64,000 nt of DNA from AWTP1-18 sp036504515 (lineage in GTDB: Bacteria > Pseudomonadota > Gammaproteobacteria > Burkholderiales > Rhodocyclaceae). Both the position numbers and the translations under genes were made by a program. The stretch is from positions 558,001-622,000 of the forward strand of contig DASXVA010000012.1 in assembly GCA_036504515.1 (NCBI GenBank). The letters run 5' to 3'. The notes under the pieces were generated by a model. That model was not told the origin of the DNA. It saw only the letters and a program-made list of their open reading frames with translations, and did no database searches. Shown piece after piece: positions 1 to 8,148 of the stretch (position 1 is the first letter of the stretch; each line of letters begins with the position of its first letter).

Positions 1-813
1 CTTGACCGCGCCCAGGGCAAGGTGCTCGGCCCGATAGCCGAGAATCAGGGTTTTTCCCGAGCCCGCTACGCCGTGGATGACCCGATGGCCTTCTCCCAGG
101 CTGCGCGCCAATTGTTCCTGCTGCACATCCATGACTCGCATCAGATCGAGAGGCATCGCGTCGCCATCGAACAATTGCCCCTGGCTGGGCTGGATGCGGA
201 TTTCGGGGAAGAGATGCCAACGGATGCGGTCGATCTGGGGCAGGCTCAAGGCCCCGTGGAAGGGTAGTTTGAACATACCCCATAGCCGTGCCTGAAAGGC
301 TTCCGCATCCACGGTTTCGGTCATTTCATCTTTACAAATGACGAGATGCCCCGGGATGATTTCATCCAACTGACCAGCATCAAACTGGCGTCGGGTCAGG
401 TTGGGAAAGACCACACCATAGGCCCACGGGAATACCAGTTTTCCCTGCTCACGCCCACCGGAAAACACCAGTTGCGGGTCTTTGGCGAGCACATCAGTGG
501 CCGCGTAGGCGTAGCGGCGGGCTTGCTCCAAAGGGCTTTGCACCCAAATCGAACCCTGTTCGGCGTGAATGTGGAACTCGTTCCGGTCGGCTTCGATGAT
601 GGTGTCTTCCTTCCAGTCCTTGACCTCTAGGATCAACAGACCACGGCGCGGATGGAAGACGATGAAATCCGGATGCAGACAAGCACTGCCGACCGCCACG
701 TTGTACCAACAGAGGTAATCGTCCTCAAGCTTTTCCTCCAGCCGCTCGGCCAGACGACGCTCGCCGCCACTATCAAAAGTGCAACTGCCTATGGATGGAA
801 TAAGTACCGCCAC
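1..813 (-). CDS. NERD-domain DNA helicase/nuclease-related protein (3' part missing)
   Basis: Read on the minus strand this is an open frame of 271 codons that leaves the window at base 1. The N-terminal half matches the NERD (nuclease-related) domain: it has the GGERRLAERLEE start, the LILEVKDWK stretch typical of its restriction-nuclease-like core, and a following FPWAYGVVFPN segment. Near residue 250 a Walker A motif, GVAGSGKT, begins a UvrD/superfamily-1-like ATPase, so the full protein is probably a NERD-helicase. The start is GTG: 813 is preferred over GTG 819 because AGGGG lies about 9 bases upstream, and an in-frame stop lies just beyond (829-831). No ATG is available. The role (DNA repair or DNA processing) is inferred from the family only. 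Confidence 0.85.
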   Translation of the reverse strand, partial: MAVLIPSIGSCTFDSGGERRLAERLEEKLEDDYLCWYNVAVGSACLHPDFIVFHPRRGLLILEVKDWKEDTIIEADRNEFHIHAEQGSIWVQSPLEQARRYAYAATDVLAKDPQLVFSGGREQGKLVFPWAYGVVFPNLTRRQFDAGQLDEIIPGHLVICKDEMTETVDAEAFQARLWGMFKLPFHGALSLPQIDRIRWHLFPEIRIQPSQGQLFDGDAMPLDLMRVMDVQQEQLARSLGEGHRVIHGVAGSGKTLILGYRAEHLALGAVK

Positions 814-963
814 GATCACCTGCCCCTTTTATGGCCACTCCCGTCGGAAGAACGGAAATCACGTTTGCATTTCCGCATCGTACCCAAGGTGCATAGCAAA
901 TGGGCATTTTCTATACATGTCCGCCACGACATGCATAGAAACTCCGAGAAACATAACCGTCCC

Positions 964-1920
964 CTAGCCCCCAAACGCCTCCAGCACCGCCGCTCGCATT
1001 ACCTCCACAAACCGTCGCAACCTTGCCGGATAAAACTTGGCGTAGGGGTACACCAAACTCACGGGTAAGGGCGCGGCTTGCCATTCGGGGGCGATGTGCA
1101 CCAGCTTGCCTTGAGCCAGATCGTCTTGCAGTACCCAGGCGGAGCTGATGCAGGCGCCGAGGCCTTGCAGGGCGGCGCTGCGCAGGGCGTAGAGGTTGTC
1201 GGTGCTCATGCACGGGGTAATAGCGAAGCGTTCCACCTGGCCGGTTTCGCGGTGGGTAAGGACGACTTCGTTGCGGTAGTAGGTGCGCAGGGCGAGCCAG
1301 GGCAGGTCGGCCAGATCGGCGGCTTGGGTTGGCAGGGGACGGCCTTGCAGCACTTCCGGCGCGGCAGCGACGATGCGGGGCACTTCGGAGAGGCGGATCA
1401 CCACCAGACTGGGATCGGTGATTTCGCCCACCTGGATGGCGCAGTCGATGCCGGCGGCAATGTAGTCGTCGATGGCGCGGTCGTCGTGGAGCAGCCATTC
1501 GACACGCATGTGCGGGTAGCGGCGCAGGTAGTCGGCCAGGGGCTTGATCAGTCGGTCCTGGCCGAAGGCGTGGGGTACGACGACGCGCAGGATGCCGTCG
1601 GGCTCTTCGTTGGCGCCGCGCAGGTCGGACTCGAAGGCGGCCCAGTTGGTGAGCAGTTCCTTGGCCCGTTCGTAGCAGCGTTCGCCGTCCACCGTGAGGC
1701 GCATGGCGTGGGAGCTCCGCTGCAGCAGGCTCAGGCCGAGGGAGTGTTCCAGCATTTTCAGGCGGCGGCTGATGGTGGGCTGGGTGGTGTCCATCTGGGC
1801 GGCGGCGGCGGAAAGACTGCCGGCTTCGACGATGCGGACGAAGGTTTGCATCAGTTCGATGCGATCCCCCGTGGCCAGGGCTGGCGACGGGGTGGCTGGG
1901 GGCTGGGCGGATTTGATCAT
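964..1920 (-). CDS. LysR-family transcriptional regulator
   Basis: 318-residue LysR-type regulator. The N-terminal winged helix-turn-helix (about residues 10-70) contains the classic FVRIVEAGSLSAAAAQM and TTQPTISRRLKMLE segments; the rest is a periplasmic-binding-protein-like effector domain ending in a basic LRRFVEVMRA tail. It is transcribed away from the MFS exporter at 2021, the usual arrangement for a LysR protein controlling its neighbour; the inducer is unknown. I use the ATG at 1920; a TTG at 1938 would add six residues (LYSKRM context) and cannot be excluded. The right arm of an inverted repeat (see 1919-2044) overlaps this start codon, which suggests autoregulation. Confidence 0.9.
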   Translation of the reverse strand: MIKSAQPPATPSPALATGDRIELMQTFVRIVEAGSLSAAAAQMDTTQPTISRRLKMLEHSLGLSLLQRSSHAMRLTVDGERCYERAKELLTNWAAFESDLRGANEEPDGILRVVVPHAFGQDRLIKPLADYLRRYPHMRVEWLLHDDRAIDDYIAAGIDCAIQVGEITDPSLVVIRLSEVPRIVAAAPEVLQGRPLPTQAADLADLPWLALRTYYRNEVVLTHRETGQVERFAITPCMSTDNLYALRSAALQGLGACISSAWVLQDDLAQGKLVHIAPEWQAAPLPVSLVYPYAKFYPARLRRFVEVMRAAVLEAFGG

Positions 1921-2044
1921 ACGTTTACTGTATAGCAACTGTTCAAGCCGCGATACTACCGATTATGCATAGATGGCGTCACTATGCGCTCCGTGACCAA
2001 CTTCCGGCGAAAGAACGAAAATGTCTTCTATACATAAAACGTAT
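1919..2044. promoter_or_regulatory. Divergent regulatory region with inverted-repeat operator candidate
   Basis: The region between the LysR gene and the MFS gene carries two 17-bp arms, 1919-1935 and 2028-2044, that are reverse complements at 15 of 17 positions (core CTATACA..AAACGTAT). Each arm sits at the translation start of one of the two divergent genes, so occupancy could affect both. The symmetry is seen directly; LysR binding is inference. Confidence 0.5.
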
Positions 2045-3322
2045 GAAAGCGGCAAAACGGCAGACACCAGTGCCCAATCGGCCCAACCAAACCAGCCCAG
2101 CCAATCTGCCCCCTCCGTCCCCACCAACGACGCCAGCCAGGCCGCGCCCCTGCACAAGCCCCTGATCCTGCTGCTGGCTGCTGGCGCCGGGCTGTCGGTG
2201 GCGTCCCTCTATTACAGCCAGCCCATGCTCGGCGTGCTCGGGGCCGACATCGGCGCCTCGGACCAGGCCGTGGGCCTGGTGCCCACCTTGACCCAACTGG
2301 GCTACGCCCTGGGCATTCTGCTGCTGGCGCCCCTGGGGGACCGCCACGACCGGCGCAACATCATCCTGATCAAGGCTGCCTTGCTGGTGGCGGCGCTGTT
2401 GCTGGGGGGCTTTGCGCCGTCCATCAACCAGCTGCTGGTGGCCAGCCTCGCCATCGGCCTCACCGCCACTCTGGCGCAAGACATCGTGCCCGCCGCTGCC
2501 ACCCTGGCCCCCGAGGCCCAGCGCGGCAAGGTGGTGGGCACGGTCATGACCGGGCTGCTCATGGGCATTCTGCTATCGCGAGTGGTGAGCGGCTTTGTGG
2601 CGGAACACTTCGGCTGGCGCGCCATGTTCATCGGCGCCGCGGCCAGCATTGCCGCCATCGGCATCGCCGCCTGGCGCGGGATTCCCAAGTTCAAGCCCAC
2701 CACGCAGCTTTCCTACGGCGCCCTGCTCGGCTCTTTGCTGACCCTGATCAAGCGCCACGGCGCCCTGCGCCACGCGGCCCTGGCCCAGGGGCTGCTGTCC
2801 ATGGGCTTTAGCGCCTTCTGGTCCACCCTGGCGGTAATGCTCCACGCCGAACCCTTCCATCTGGGCAGCGCAGTGGCCGGGGCCTTTGGTCTGGCCGGTG
2901 CCGCTGGTGCCCTGGCCGCCCCCATGGCCGGCCATCTGGCCGACCGCCGCGGGCCGGAGCTGGTAACGCGTCTGGGCACCGGCCTCACCGCCCTTTCCTT
3001 CGGCATGCTGTGCCTGGCGCCCTTCCTTTCGCCCAGTGCGCAACTGTGGCTGCTGGGCATCGGTGCCGTGGGCTTCGATCTGGGCGTGCAAGCCAGCCTG
3101 ATTGCCCACCAGACCATCGTCTATAGCATCGAACCCGGCGCCCGCAGCCGCCTTAACGCCGTGCTATTTGTCGGCATGTTCATCGGCATGGCCTCCGGCG
3201 CAGCCCTCGGCAGCCTGCTGCTGGCGCAATGGGGATGGGTGGCGGTGACGGGCATGGCAGCCGTCGTATCGCTGGCAGCCCTGGCAGTGCGCTTCTGGAA
3301 GGTGGCGCCCCAGGACGCCTGA
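2021..3322 (+). CDS. MFS transporter (drug/metabolite exporter type)
   Basis: 433-residue major facilitator with about 12 hydrophobic helices starting near residue 48 (LILLLAAGAGLSVASLYYSQP). The loop 2-3 signature is GDRHDRRNIIL and the second half has a matching ADRRGPELVTR loop, the two MFS half-repeats. YSQPMLG and GWRAMF segments fit the 12-TM DHA1-like inner-membrane efflux/YgaY group. The first 45 residues are a polar, Ser/Gln/Pro-rich cytoplasmic stretch, so the true start could be further in, but no good in-frame alternative with a Shine-Dalgarno sequence is present. Probably controlled by the divergent LysR gene. Substrate unknown. Confidence 0.9.
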   Translation: MSSIHKTYESGKTADTSAQSAQPNQPSQSAPSVPTNDASQAAPLHKPLILLLAAGAGLSVASLYYSQPMLGVLGADIGASDQAVGLVPTLTQLGYALGILLLAPLGDRHDRRNIILIKAALLVAALLLGGFAPSINQLLVASLAIGLTATLAQDIVPAAATLAPEAQRGKVVGTVMTGLLMGILLSRVVSGFVAEHFGWRAMFIGAAASIAAIGIAAWRGIPKFKPTTQLSYGALLGSLLTLIKRHGALRHAALAQGLLSMGFSAFWSTLAVMLHAEPFHLGSAVAGAFGLAGAAGALAAPMAGHLADRRGPELVTRLGTGLTALSFGMLCLAPFLSPSAQLWLLGIGAVGFDLGVQASLIAHQTIVYSIEPGARSRLNAVLFVGMFIGMASGAALGSLLLAQWGWVAVTGMAAVVSLAALAVRFWKVAPQDA

Positions 3323-3343
3323 GCTACGGGCGAGCGCAAACGA

Positions 3344-3443
3344 ACCCAGGCCGTGAGTTCAGGCCTGGGTCGAAGGATCGCCGGAAATGAAGCCTGAGAT
3401 TGATCGCGCCGGGGAGGAGGTCATCCCCCGGCGCGTTTTATTT
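3344..3443. terminator. Two hairpins between convergent genes
   Basis: A 9-bp perfect hairpin (ACCCAGGCC/GGCCTGGGT, 3344-3370) lies just after the MFS gene. A second, stronger hairpin (3405-3435, CGCGCCGGGG paired with CCCCGGCGCG) is followed by TTTTATTT on the plus strand, so it is a good intrinsic terminator for the MFS gene and may also serve the convergent gene ending at 3443. Confidence 0.7.
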
Positions 3444-4057
3444 CAAGCCTTGGCCGTGGTGGCTGTCTTGGCGGTGGCGTCCGCAGCACTGGCGGCGGGC
3501 GTGGTGGGCGTTGTATTGGCTGCCTCGAAATCGGCATAGCCTTGCTGCACCAGGGCGTAGGTCTTCTGGATGTTGGTAGCAATGTCGCCGTTAAGGACGC
3601 CCAGGCCCTGCAAGATATTGCTGGCTTCCTGGAAGCCCTTTTCAAAACCGCCCCGAATTGTTTTCATGAATTGCGAGATGGCTTCGTTGTTGCTGAGATT
3701 CGGATAGCGCGCCTTGTAGGCCTCAAAAAAACCGGTGGACATGGACACAATGCGGCCCGCCGTACCTTCCGGCGTGTTGTCCTGACTGGCGGCATTCTGG
3801 ATCGCGTTGTCGCCCAGAGTCGGCGCCAGTTCTTTATTCAGCGCATCCACCGCCGACTTGAGCAGCAGGGACATGGGTTCGTTCTTGGAACTGATCGACA
3901 CATCCAGGGAAGCCTGGACGATGGAAACATTCAGTGTGGCCCGGGTCTGCTCCCGGATTGATGTGCTTCCCGTCGAACCGGTGGCGGATTTTGCAGAATC
4001 CACCTGGGCGACATCGGTCGCCGGATTTGTAGCGCTGATCGTTAAAGGCGTAGCCAT
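3443..4057 (-). CDS. DUF5610 domain-containing protein
   Basis: 204-residue protein. The centre (about residues 35-165) fits the DUF5610 family: IREQTRATLNVSIVQASLDV, then a leucine-rich LLLKSAVDALNKELAPTLG helix and a FMKTIRGGFEKGFQEASNIL helix. The N-terminal 30 residues and the C-terminal tail (Ala/Thr-rich, about 30 residues) are low complexity. No signal peptide or membrane helix is seen. ATG 4057 is preceded by GAGGAGAG, a good ribosome site. The family has no established function; related proteins often occur near surface or motility functions, but nothing here tests that. The gene is monocistronic. Confidence 0.75.
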   Translation of the reverse strand: MATPLTISATNPATDVAQVDSAKSATGSTGSTSIREQTRATLNVSIVQASLDVSISSKNEPMSLLLKSAVDALNKELAPTLGDNAIQNAASQDNTPEGTAGRIVSMSTGFFEAYKARYPNLSNNEAISQFMKTIRGGFEKGFQEASNILQGLGVLNGDIATNIQKTYALVQQGYADFEAANTTPTTPAASAADATAKTATTAKA

Positions 4058-4353
4058 TGCTCTCTCCTCAATAAAACTGACTCAGAACCTGTCAGCAGGC
4101 TCTAGTTACCGAAAACCGTCACTCCCGGATGGGCACTGTGGCTTTGTATGAGAAGGCAATCGGTGCGCTATCGCGCAGAGGAAATACGCATCCTCCACCC
4201 TGCATAACGGTCAATCGTTGGGAAAGTTGAGCTAAGAGGTGAAATTGGGCGGGGTTGGGCACCGAATCACAGCGGCGATCCACTTGATCGGTACAAGGTG
4301 AAGGGCAGTTTGATGCCCATTGCCAAAGTAGATGATTTGGAAAATCAGGGACT
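4058..4353. other. Non-coding flank of cassette array
   Basis: No convincing gene. It contains the upstream region of the DUF5610 gene. A GCATAAC...GTTGGGC pair (4202-4260) has spacing like a short attC but lacks the inner palindrome, so it is at best a decayed site. Confidence 0.5.
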
Positions 4354-4419
4354 CAGGAACATGAATTTGAGGTACCTACGCGATTTTTTGCGCAGGTCCA
4401 GTGGAATTAAGGGTTATGC
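4354..4419 (-). repeat. attC-like recombination site (degenerate outer box)
   Basis: On the minus strand this 66-bp site begins GCATAACCC and continues ATTCCACTGGACC, a T-poor loop (GCGCAAAAAATCGCG) and a complementary right arm AGGT. It closely resembles the attC at 52839-52907 in the other array. The distal box reads GTTCCTG rather than GTTRRRY, so it may be inactive. It starts 27 bases after the stop of the lipoprotein gene, the expected place for that cassette's attC. Confidence 0.6.
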
Positions 4420-4445
4420 ATAATTTGTGTTGAGGAATTGTGCGA

Positions 4446-5150
4446 TCACATCGGTGGACTTTTGCAAACTTCTTCTCGCACGCTGTTAACTCGGATATCT
4501 GGGAGCGGGTATGGCACTCCGTCAATCTCCACAACCGGAAAGCGAATGATGTAAGGATTTACGCCGGGCTTTCTATCGACAAAGATACGCATTTCATATT
4601 TACGGCTTCCAGAATGACTCAGCCACGATCGCACCAGCGAGCCTTTTATCTCACTGACGCCAACGAACTCAAGCCGCGAATCGAACCATTTGAAAAAGAG
4701 TTGGGAGCTCCAGTCGTTGTGCTCTGACTTTGGATAAATTTTGACTTCAACTGGTTGCGAAGTGGGAGAAAGCTCAGAAGAACTACAAATTCGCGGCACT
4801 TTTCTATCTTCTTCGCAAATAACAGAGAAAAAGATATACGGAACCTTATGAGTGTCCATCACGCGAACACCTTCTGCGTCCAATTCCAGAAACTCGTTAG
4901 ACACAAATTTCATACGCCGCCCCGCAGGAAGGCTAATTTCTGCGCAAAGCCCAGTTTCGTAGCAGCTGCTTACATCGAGACTTACGTCGAGGGGCAACCT
5001 GAATATCGTATGCCTTGGTCCATCCGTATAGCTCTTGACTCCTTTTACTTGAGTACCTGGAGTGATCTTGTTAAAGCTTTCAACCCCACAATACGAGGCG
5101 CAGCCTGTTACCAACATAGATGTGAACAAAGCAACAATAGTCCGATTCAT
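4446..5150 (-). CDS. Cassette-borne hypothetical lipoprotein
   Basis: 234 residues from the ATG at 5150 (MNRTIVALFTSMLVTGC). The start is a short charged N-terminus, a hydrophobic stretch and a LVTGC lipobox, so it should be a lipid-modified secreted protein. The mature part is mixed beta-rich sequence with several cysteines and ends VREEVCKSPPM. No family recognised. It is the third gene of the leftward cassette array, lying between attC-like sites at 5180-5237 and 4354-4419. Its sequence is visibly more A+T-rich than the surrounding chromosome, which fits acquisition as a cassette. Confidence 0.65.
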   Translation of the reverse strand: MNRTIVALFTSMLVTGCASYCGVESFNKITPGTQVKGVKSYTDGPRHTIFRLPLDVSLDVSSCYETGLCAEISLPAGRRMKFVSNEFLELDAEGVRVMDTHKVPYIFFSVICEEDRKVPRICSSSELSPTSQPVEVKIYPKSEHNDWSSQLFFKWFDSRLEFVGVSEIKGSLVRSWLSHSGSRKYEMRIFVDRKPGVNPYIIRFPVVEIDGVPYPLPDIRVNSVREEVCKSPPM

Positions 5151-5179
5151 CACGATGACCAATCTCGTACAGCTGTTAT

Positions 5180-5237
5180 GCATAACGTTGGAGATCAGCG
5201 TCCGCCAAAGGCGGTCCGCTGCAACGACATGTTAGGC
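5180..5237 (-). repeat. attC recombination site
   Basis: 58-bp site with outer boxes GCATAAC (5180-5186) and GTTAGGC (5231-5237) and an inner imperfect palindrome, CAGCGTCCGCC against GGCGGTCCGCTG, in which one arm has an extra base, as expected for the extrahelical bases that orient attC recombination. It overlaps the 3' end of the preceding cassette gene and encodes that protein's last residues. Confidence 0.85.
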
Positions 5238-5665
5238 GGAACAAATTGCTTGATCGACGCGGCAATTTCCTCGATGCTGCCAAATCCTTGCAGCGCAATG
5301 TACGAGCCGTCCTTCAACGTTAGGGTGAGGACAGGCCATGCCTGCGCGGCCAGATCGGTACTCTTGATCGAGTCAAGGTAAATCTGAGTTTCGCCGGTTT
5401 CATAACCGTAGACAAGGGTTGTCTCGGTCAGCTCAAGCCAGACATTCCTCGCTCTCTTGGCAATTCGACACTGCAGGATCCAGAGCCGAACTGATACGCC
5501 AGCAGCAGCCACCATGGCGGCTACGCCAACGGCGGATGCGTAAGGTAAAGACTGCTGCTGTGCCACCACCGCTACGACTAGTGCAGCGACGCCAACAAAG
5601 AAGCACTTCCAGCGAGTGATTGCTCCTTGGCGAGCGATGAAGCTATCGGAAAGCGTGTATCTCAT
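5195..5665 (-). CDS. Cassette-borne small membrane protein
   Basis: 156 residues with two hydrophobic helices near the N-terminus (about residues 22-36 and 41-61) followed by a cytoplasmic domain of about 95 residues rich in beta-type sequence, ending PPNMSLQRTAFGGR. That last stretch is encoded by the attC site (5180-5237), a familiar signature of genes in integron cassettes. No family recognised. The layout resembles small PH-like (bPH) membrane proteins, but this is a loose resemblance. ATG 5665 lies 32 bases after the upstream attC (5697-5766), a typical cassette spacing. Confidence 0.7.
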   Translation of the reverse strand: MRYTLSDSFIARQGAITRWKCFFVGVAALVVAVVAQQQSLPYASAVGVAAMVAAAGVSVRLWILQCRIAKRARNVWLELTETTLVYGYETGETQIYLDSIKSTDLAAQAWPVLTLTLKDGSYIALQGFGSIEEIAASIKQFVPPNMSLQRTAFGGR

Positions 5666-5696
5666 GTCTTAGATTGAGAATAGTTGGGGCTGCATC

Positions 5697-5766
5697 GCCT
5701 AACGTTTGAAATCACCGGCGCTGCGCGGACTTATCGCGCAGTGTCCGGTGGAATGATGGGTTGGGC
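5697..5766 (-). repeat. attC recombination site
   Basis: 70-bp site bounded by GCCTAAC (5697-5703) and GTTGGGC (5760-5766). The inner arms CACCGGCGCTGCGCG and CGCGCAGTGTCCGGTG are complementary apart from one extra base, the expected attC asymmetry. It begins 6 bases after the TIR-like gene's stop codon. Read on the minus strand it aligns along almost its whole length with the attC at 52839-52907. Confidence 0.9.
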
Positions 5767-5772
5767 ACCAAG

Positions 5773-6897
5773 TCATTCGAGCAAGCCTTCCCGTTCGAGC
5801 ACCTGACGTACATCTTCAAAGATGGCTCGTATGTTCCCTTTCGGAAATCTAATCTGCCCGAGACCCTGAATATTTGAGAATTCCTCACATCCTTCTTCGA
5901 GCAAGACGATCGCTCTTTCAAAACCAAGTCTCCCTTGGAATAGGCCCGCTTCGTGAATTACATTCATTCGTGCATGAAGTTTTCCGTCAGATTGCTCGTC
6001 CTCGGCGGTCATGACAAGCAAGGCAATAGCCGACTCGTCCAGCATCTGCGATAGCCGCGCAATATTTGTAACCCCGGCAATTGGCACGCGGTTGAATTCA
6101 TCCCACGGCAGGTGGAGGCGGTCTTGAATGAAGTCTTTGAGATCACGCCAAGCAGTTGAGCGACCGTGCCCAATAAATACGTTTGTACCGATGCGGGCAT
6201 CTCGGACCTCGCGCTTCTCTTGGTTCTTGAGGTGGCCAGCAATGCGTGACGCAATCTTGGATAAATCCCGGCACGCACGAAATGGGTCACGAAGCGCGGC
6301 AACCTTCGACATGACGGATATATGTGGCGGCGTGATCAGCCCTTTTTCTAGCGCAGACATGTCTCGCGTCATAAGTTGGCCCTTGGGGCTCAACGCTCTG
6401 ACCATTGTCGCGGCGTCAAAGACTTTTAGCTTTTCCGTTTGCGTCTGGAGATCCGTTAAGAACTTGTCGTCTGAGCGGTCACTAATTGCCGTGGACAGAA
6501 GTGAAAGTACTTGTGACTTGGCATCATCAAATAGCTCGGCAGCTTTCACAGCTTCTGTTTGTTGCAACGAGGTATCGGGTTTGCCTGCCGCCATCCCGAT
6601 TGCCTCAACGACATCGGTTGCCCTGTATTCCCGCCAGTCTCCCGTTGTTCCTTCAATCGGCCAGCATTCTTGAAAGCCCCACTCTTGGCTAAATCGAGCA
6701 CCTGGCGGTGGCAAGGAAAAGTCGATGTAGTAGACGTTTGCATGGTAGCCAAGCCATGAGCCACTCCACGCCTTACCAAATTCATTGGCCGATTGTTCAA
6801 GCGCATCGAGAGGCTTGGTGAACTCGCTGTCATCAAGTCTCTCCGCTACTTCAGAAAGAGTGCGCGCAATGTTATTGAGGTCTTGTGAGGTGCTCAT
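5773..6897 (-). CDS. TIR-like nucleotide-binding domain protein (candidate defence effector)
   Basis: 374 residues from ATG 6897; the longer TTG reading from 6927 crosses the cassette boundary and is unlikely. The C-terminal 140 residues fit the predicted nucleotide-binding TIR-like family (PF10137 type): NVFIGHGRSTAWRDLKDFI, then DESAIALLVMTAEDE, ARMNVIHEAGLFQGRLGFER and AIVLLEEGCEE, in the family order. The N-terminal 230 residues are mainly helical and not recognised. Relatives include NADase-type effectors of anti-phage and CBASS-like systems; activity here is inferred. First cassette behind the attI-like element at 6922-7129, so best placed for expression. Codon use and base composition are less G+C-rich than in the neighbouring chromosomal genes. 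Confidence 0.75.
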   Translation of the reverse strand: MSTSQDLNNIARTLSEVAERLDDSEFTKPLDALEQSANEFGKAWSGSWLGYHANVYYIDFSLPPPGARFSQEWGFQECWPIEGTTGDWREYRATDVVEAIGMAAGKPDTSLQQTEAVKAAELFDDAKSQVLSLLSTAISDRSDDKFLTDLQTQTEKLKVFDAATMVRALSPKGQLMTRDMSALEKGLITPPHISVMSKVAALRDPFRACRDLSKIASRIAGHLKNQEKREVRDARIGTNVFIGHGRSTAWRDLKDFIQDRLHLPWDEFNRVPIAGVTNIARLSQMLDESAIALLVMTAEDEQSDGKLHARMNVIHEAGLFQGRLGFERAIVLLEEGCEEFSNIQGLGQIRFPKGNIRAIFEDVRQVLEREGLLE

Positions 6898-6921
6898 GAT
6901 GTAGGCGAAGTGCGTATAGGG

Positions 6922-7129
6922 GCCCAACAGTATTTATACGGACCGTAGGGCCCGTATAACAATTGATATTGATGACCTTGGATGTTCTGTCTTTTATCCA
7001 TAAATTTCAGTCAATTGGCATTCTGACGGCCAGTATAACAACTTCAATATGCCGGACAGTTGTGCATTGCCTTAGGAGGCTGGATGGTGGGCACGAATGG
7101 TCGCAAGACGAACAGCCGCTCCTGGCCGA
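6922..7129 (-). repeat. attI-like element, copy A (inverted copy at 51944-52162)
   Basis: About 208 bp that recurs in inverted orientation at 51944-52162 with only scattered substitutions and a few indels. It ends at the cassette side in ATACTGTTGGGC (GTTGGGC box 6922-6928 on the minus strand) directly before the TIR-like cassette. Next to the box is a hairpin (6934-6959, TTATACGG.CC arms, one mismatch), and further in a second GTATAACAA motif. GTCCGTATAAA-N4-GTTGGGC resembles the L box/R box layout of an attI site. The two copies differ equally at all codon positions, so the short ORFs that cross them are not coding. Being a repeat is certain; attI function is inference. Confidence 0.6.
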
Positions 7130-7251
7130 CAAGGGCCTGCGGATAATTGCGTGGTACCGCAGTGAAGCAGTCATCTTCCTGCAATTCGCTGATCAACACT
7201 GGTGTGGCACTCGGGTGAAATTCCCCACCAATCAGCCGCACCCTTCCAACC

Positions 7252-7908
7252 TCAATCCACCCGATTGAACACCAGCAAGCGCCCCTTGAAGTCCTCGCCG
7301 CTTTCCAGCTCGGTATCGGTCTTGCGCGGGCTGTAGCTGTAACCCTGGCGGGCCATGGCTTTGCAGAAGGCGACGCGGTTGCCCCGGTCCGGGTCCACGA
7401 TGAGGATTTCCACGGTTGGTGCGCTGTGGCCGTGGATGAAGGCGGCCAGTTGTTCGGGTTGCTGGCGTTCATAAAGGATGTCGCTGCCGATGATGAGGTC
7501 GAACTGACCCAGGTCGGGATTGGCGCCGGCCCAGTCGCCGGTTTGGTATTTCAGGGGCCCGAGTTGGTTGAGCTGCAGGTTTTCCCGGAGGAATTCGGGG
7601 CCCAGGGGATGCCAGTCGCTGACGGTGACATCGCCGCCGTGGTGATGGGCGACGATGCTGGCGAGGGCAAGGCCGGCGCCGATTTCGAGCACGCGCTTGC
7701 CGACCAGATCGAAGCTGTCCATGATCTTGGCCAAGACCCGGGCCGAGGGCCAGACTTGGCCGAACATGCCCCAACTGGCGGGGGAAATGCCGGACTGTTC
7801 GGCATCGCCGTAGGGGTCGAAAAACTGCTGGTTGTCGAGGAGGGAACGGATGAGGTAATCCGTTCCGCAGACAGTGACAGTCTCGTACTTGACTTGATAG
7901 CCGGACAT
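7252..7908 (-). CDS. Class I SAM-dependent methyltransferase (METTL/ETFB-KMT-like)
   Basis: 218 residues. Motif I of the Rossmann methyltransferases is VLEIGAGLALASI (about residue 76), motif II VTVSDWHP and the post-II region GQFDLIIGSDILYERQQPEQL, the arrangement of the protein-methyltransferase 16 group (nicotinamide/ETF-beta lysine methyltransferase-like). The conserved WPSARVLA before motif I also fits. The substrate is probably a protein side chain but cannot be read from sequence. ATG 7908 is chosen over ATG 7935, which adds nine residues; GAGAAG lies upstream of it. Monocistronic, convergent with nothing; the copy A repeat lies downstream. Confidence 0.8.
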   Translation of the reverse strand: MSGYQVKYETVTVCGTDYLIRSLLDNQQFFDPYGDAEQSGISPASWGMFGQVWPSARVLAKIMDSFDLVGKRVLEIGAGLALASIVAHHHGGDVTVSDWHPLGPEFLRENLQLNQLGPLKYQTGDWAGANPDLGQFDLIIGSDILYERQQPEQLAAFIHGHSAPTVEILIVDPDRGNRVAFCKAMARQGYSYSPRKTDTELESGEDFKGRLLVFNRVD

Positions 7909-8148
7909 GAAGGAAGTCTTCTCATGGCGAAACAATGTTGTGCATCAGAAAATGTTCTGATCGAACGGGCACAACGCTTCTTGAGAAGGGACATGCAGGC
8001 CGAAGAGGCACTCGCGGTGGTTCCATTTCGCCGCGTGGGGGAAATGAAACCGAGGTGAGGGTAACACTGCGGGCAACTTGAGGCGGGAGAAAGCACCATC
8101 GCCAAGGCATCACCGGGCCATTGCCAAGTGACGGCAAGGCCCTGAGCA

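Noticed and set aside
4202..4260. Possible attC (GCATAAC...GTTGGGC, 59 bp)
   Set aside because: The outer boxes fit but the inner sequence has no palindromic arms, so it cannot fold as an attC.
6963..7268. Short open frames across the repeat elements (6963-7268 on plus, 51858-52121 on minus) with nearly the same start, M-I-L-M..LSFIH..FQS
   Set aside because: Nucleotide differences between the copies hit all codon positions, the starts are TTG, and there is no ribosome site. They are shadows of a duplicated DNA element, not a conserved peptide.
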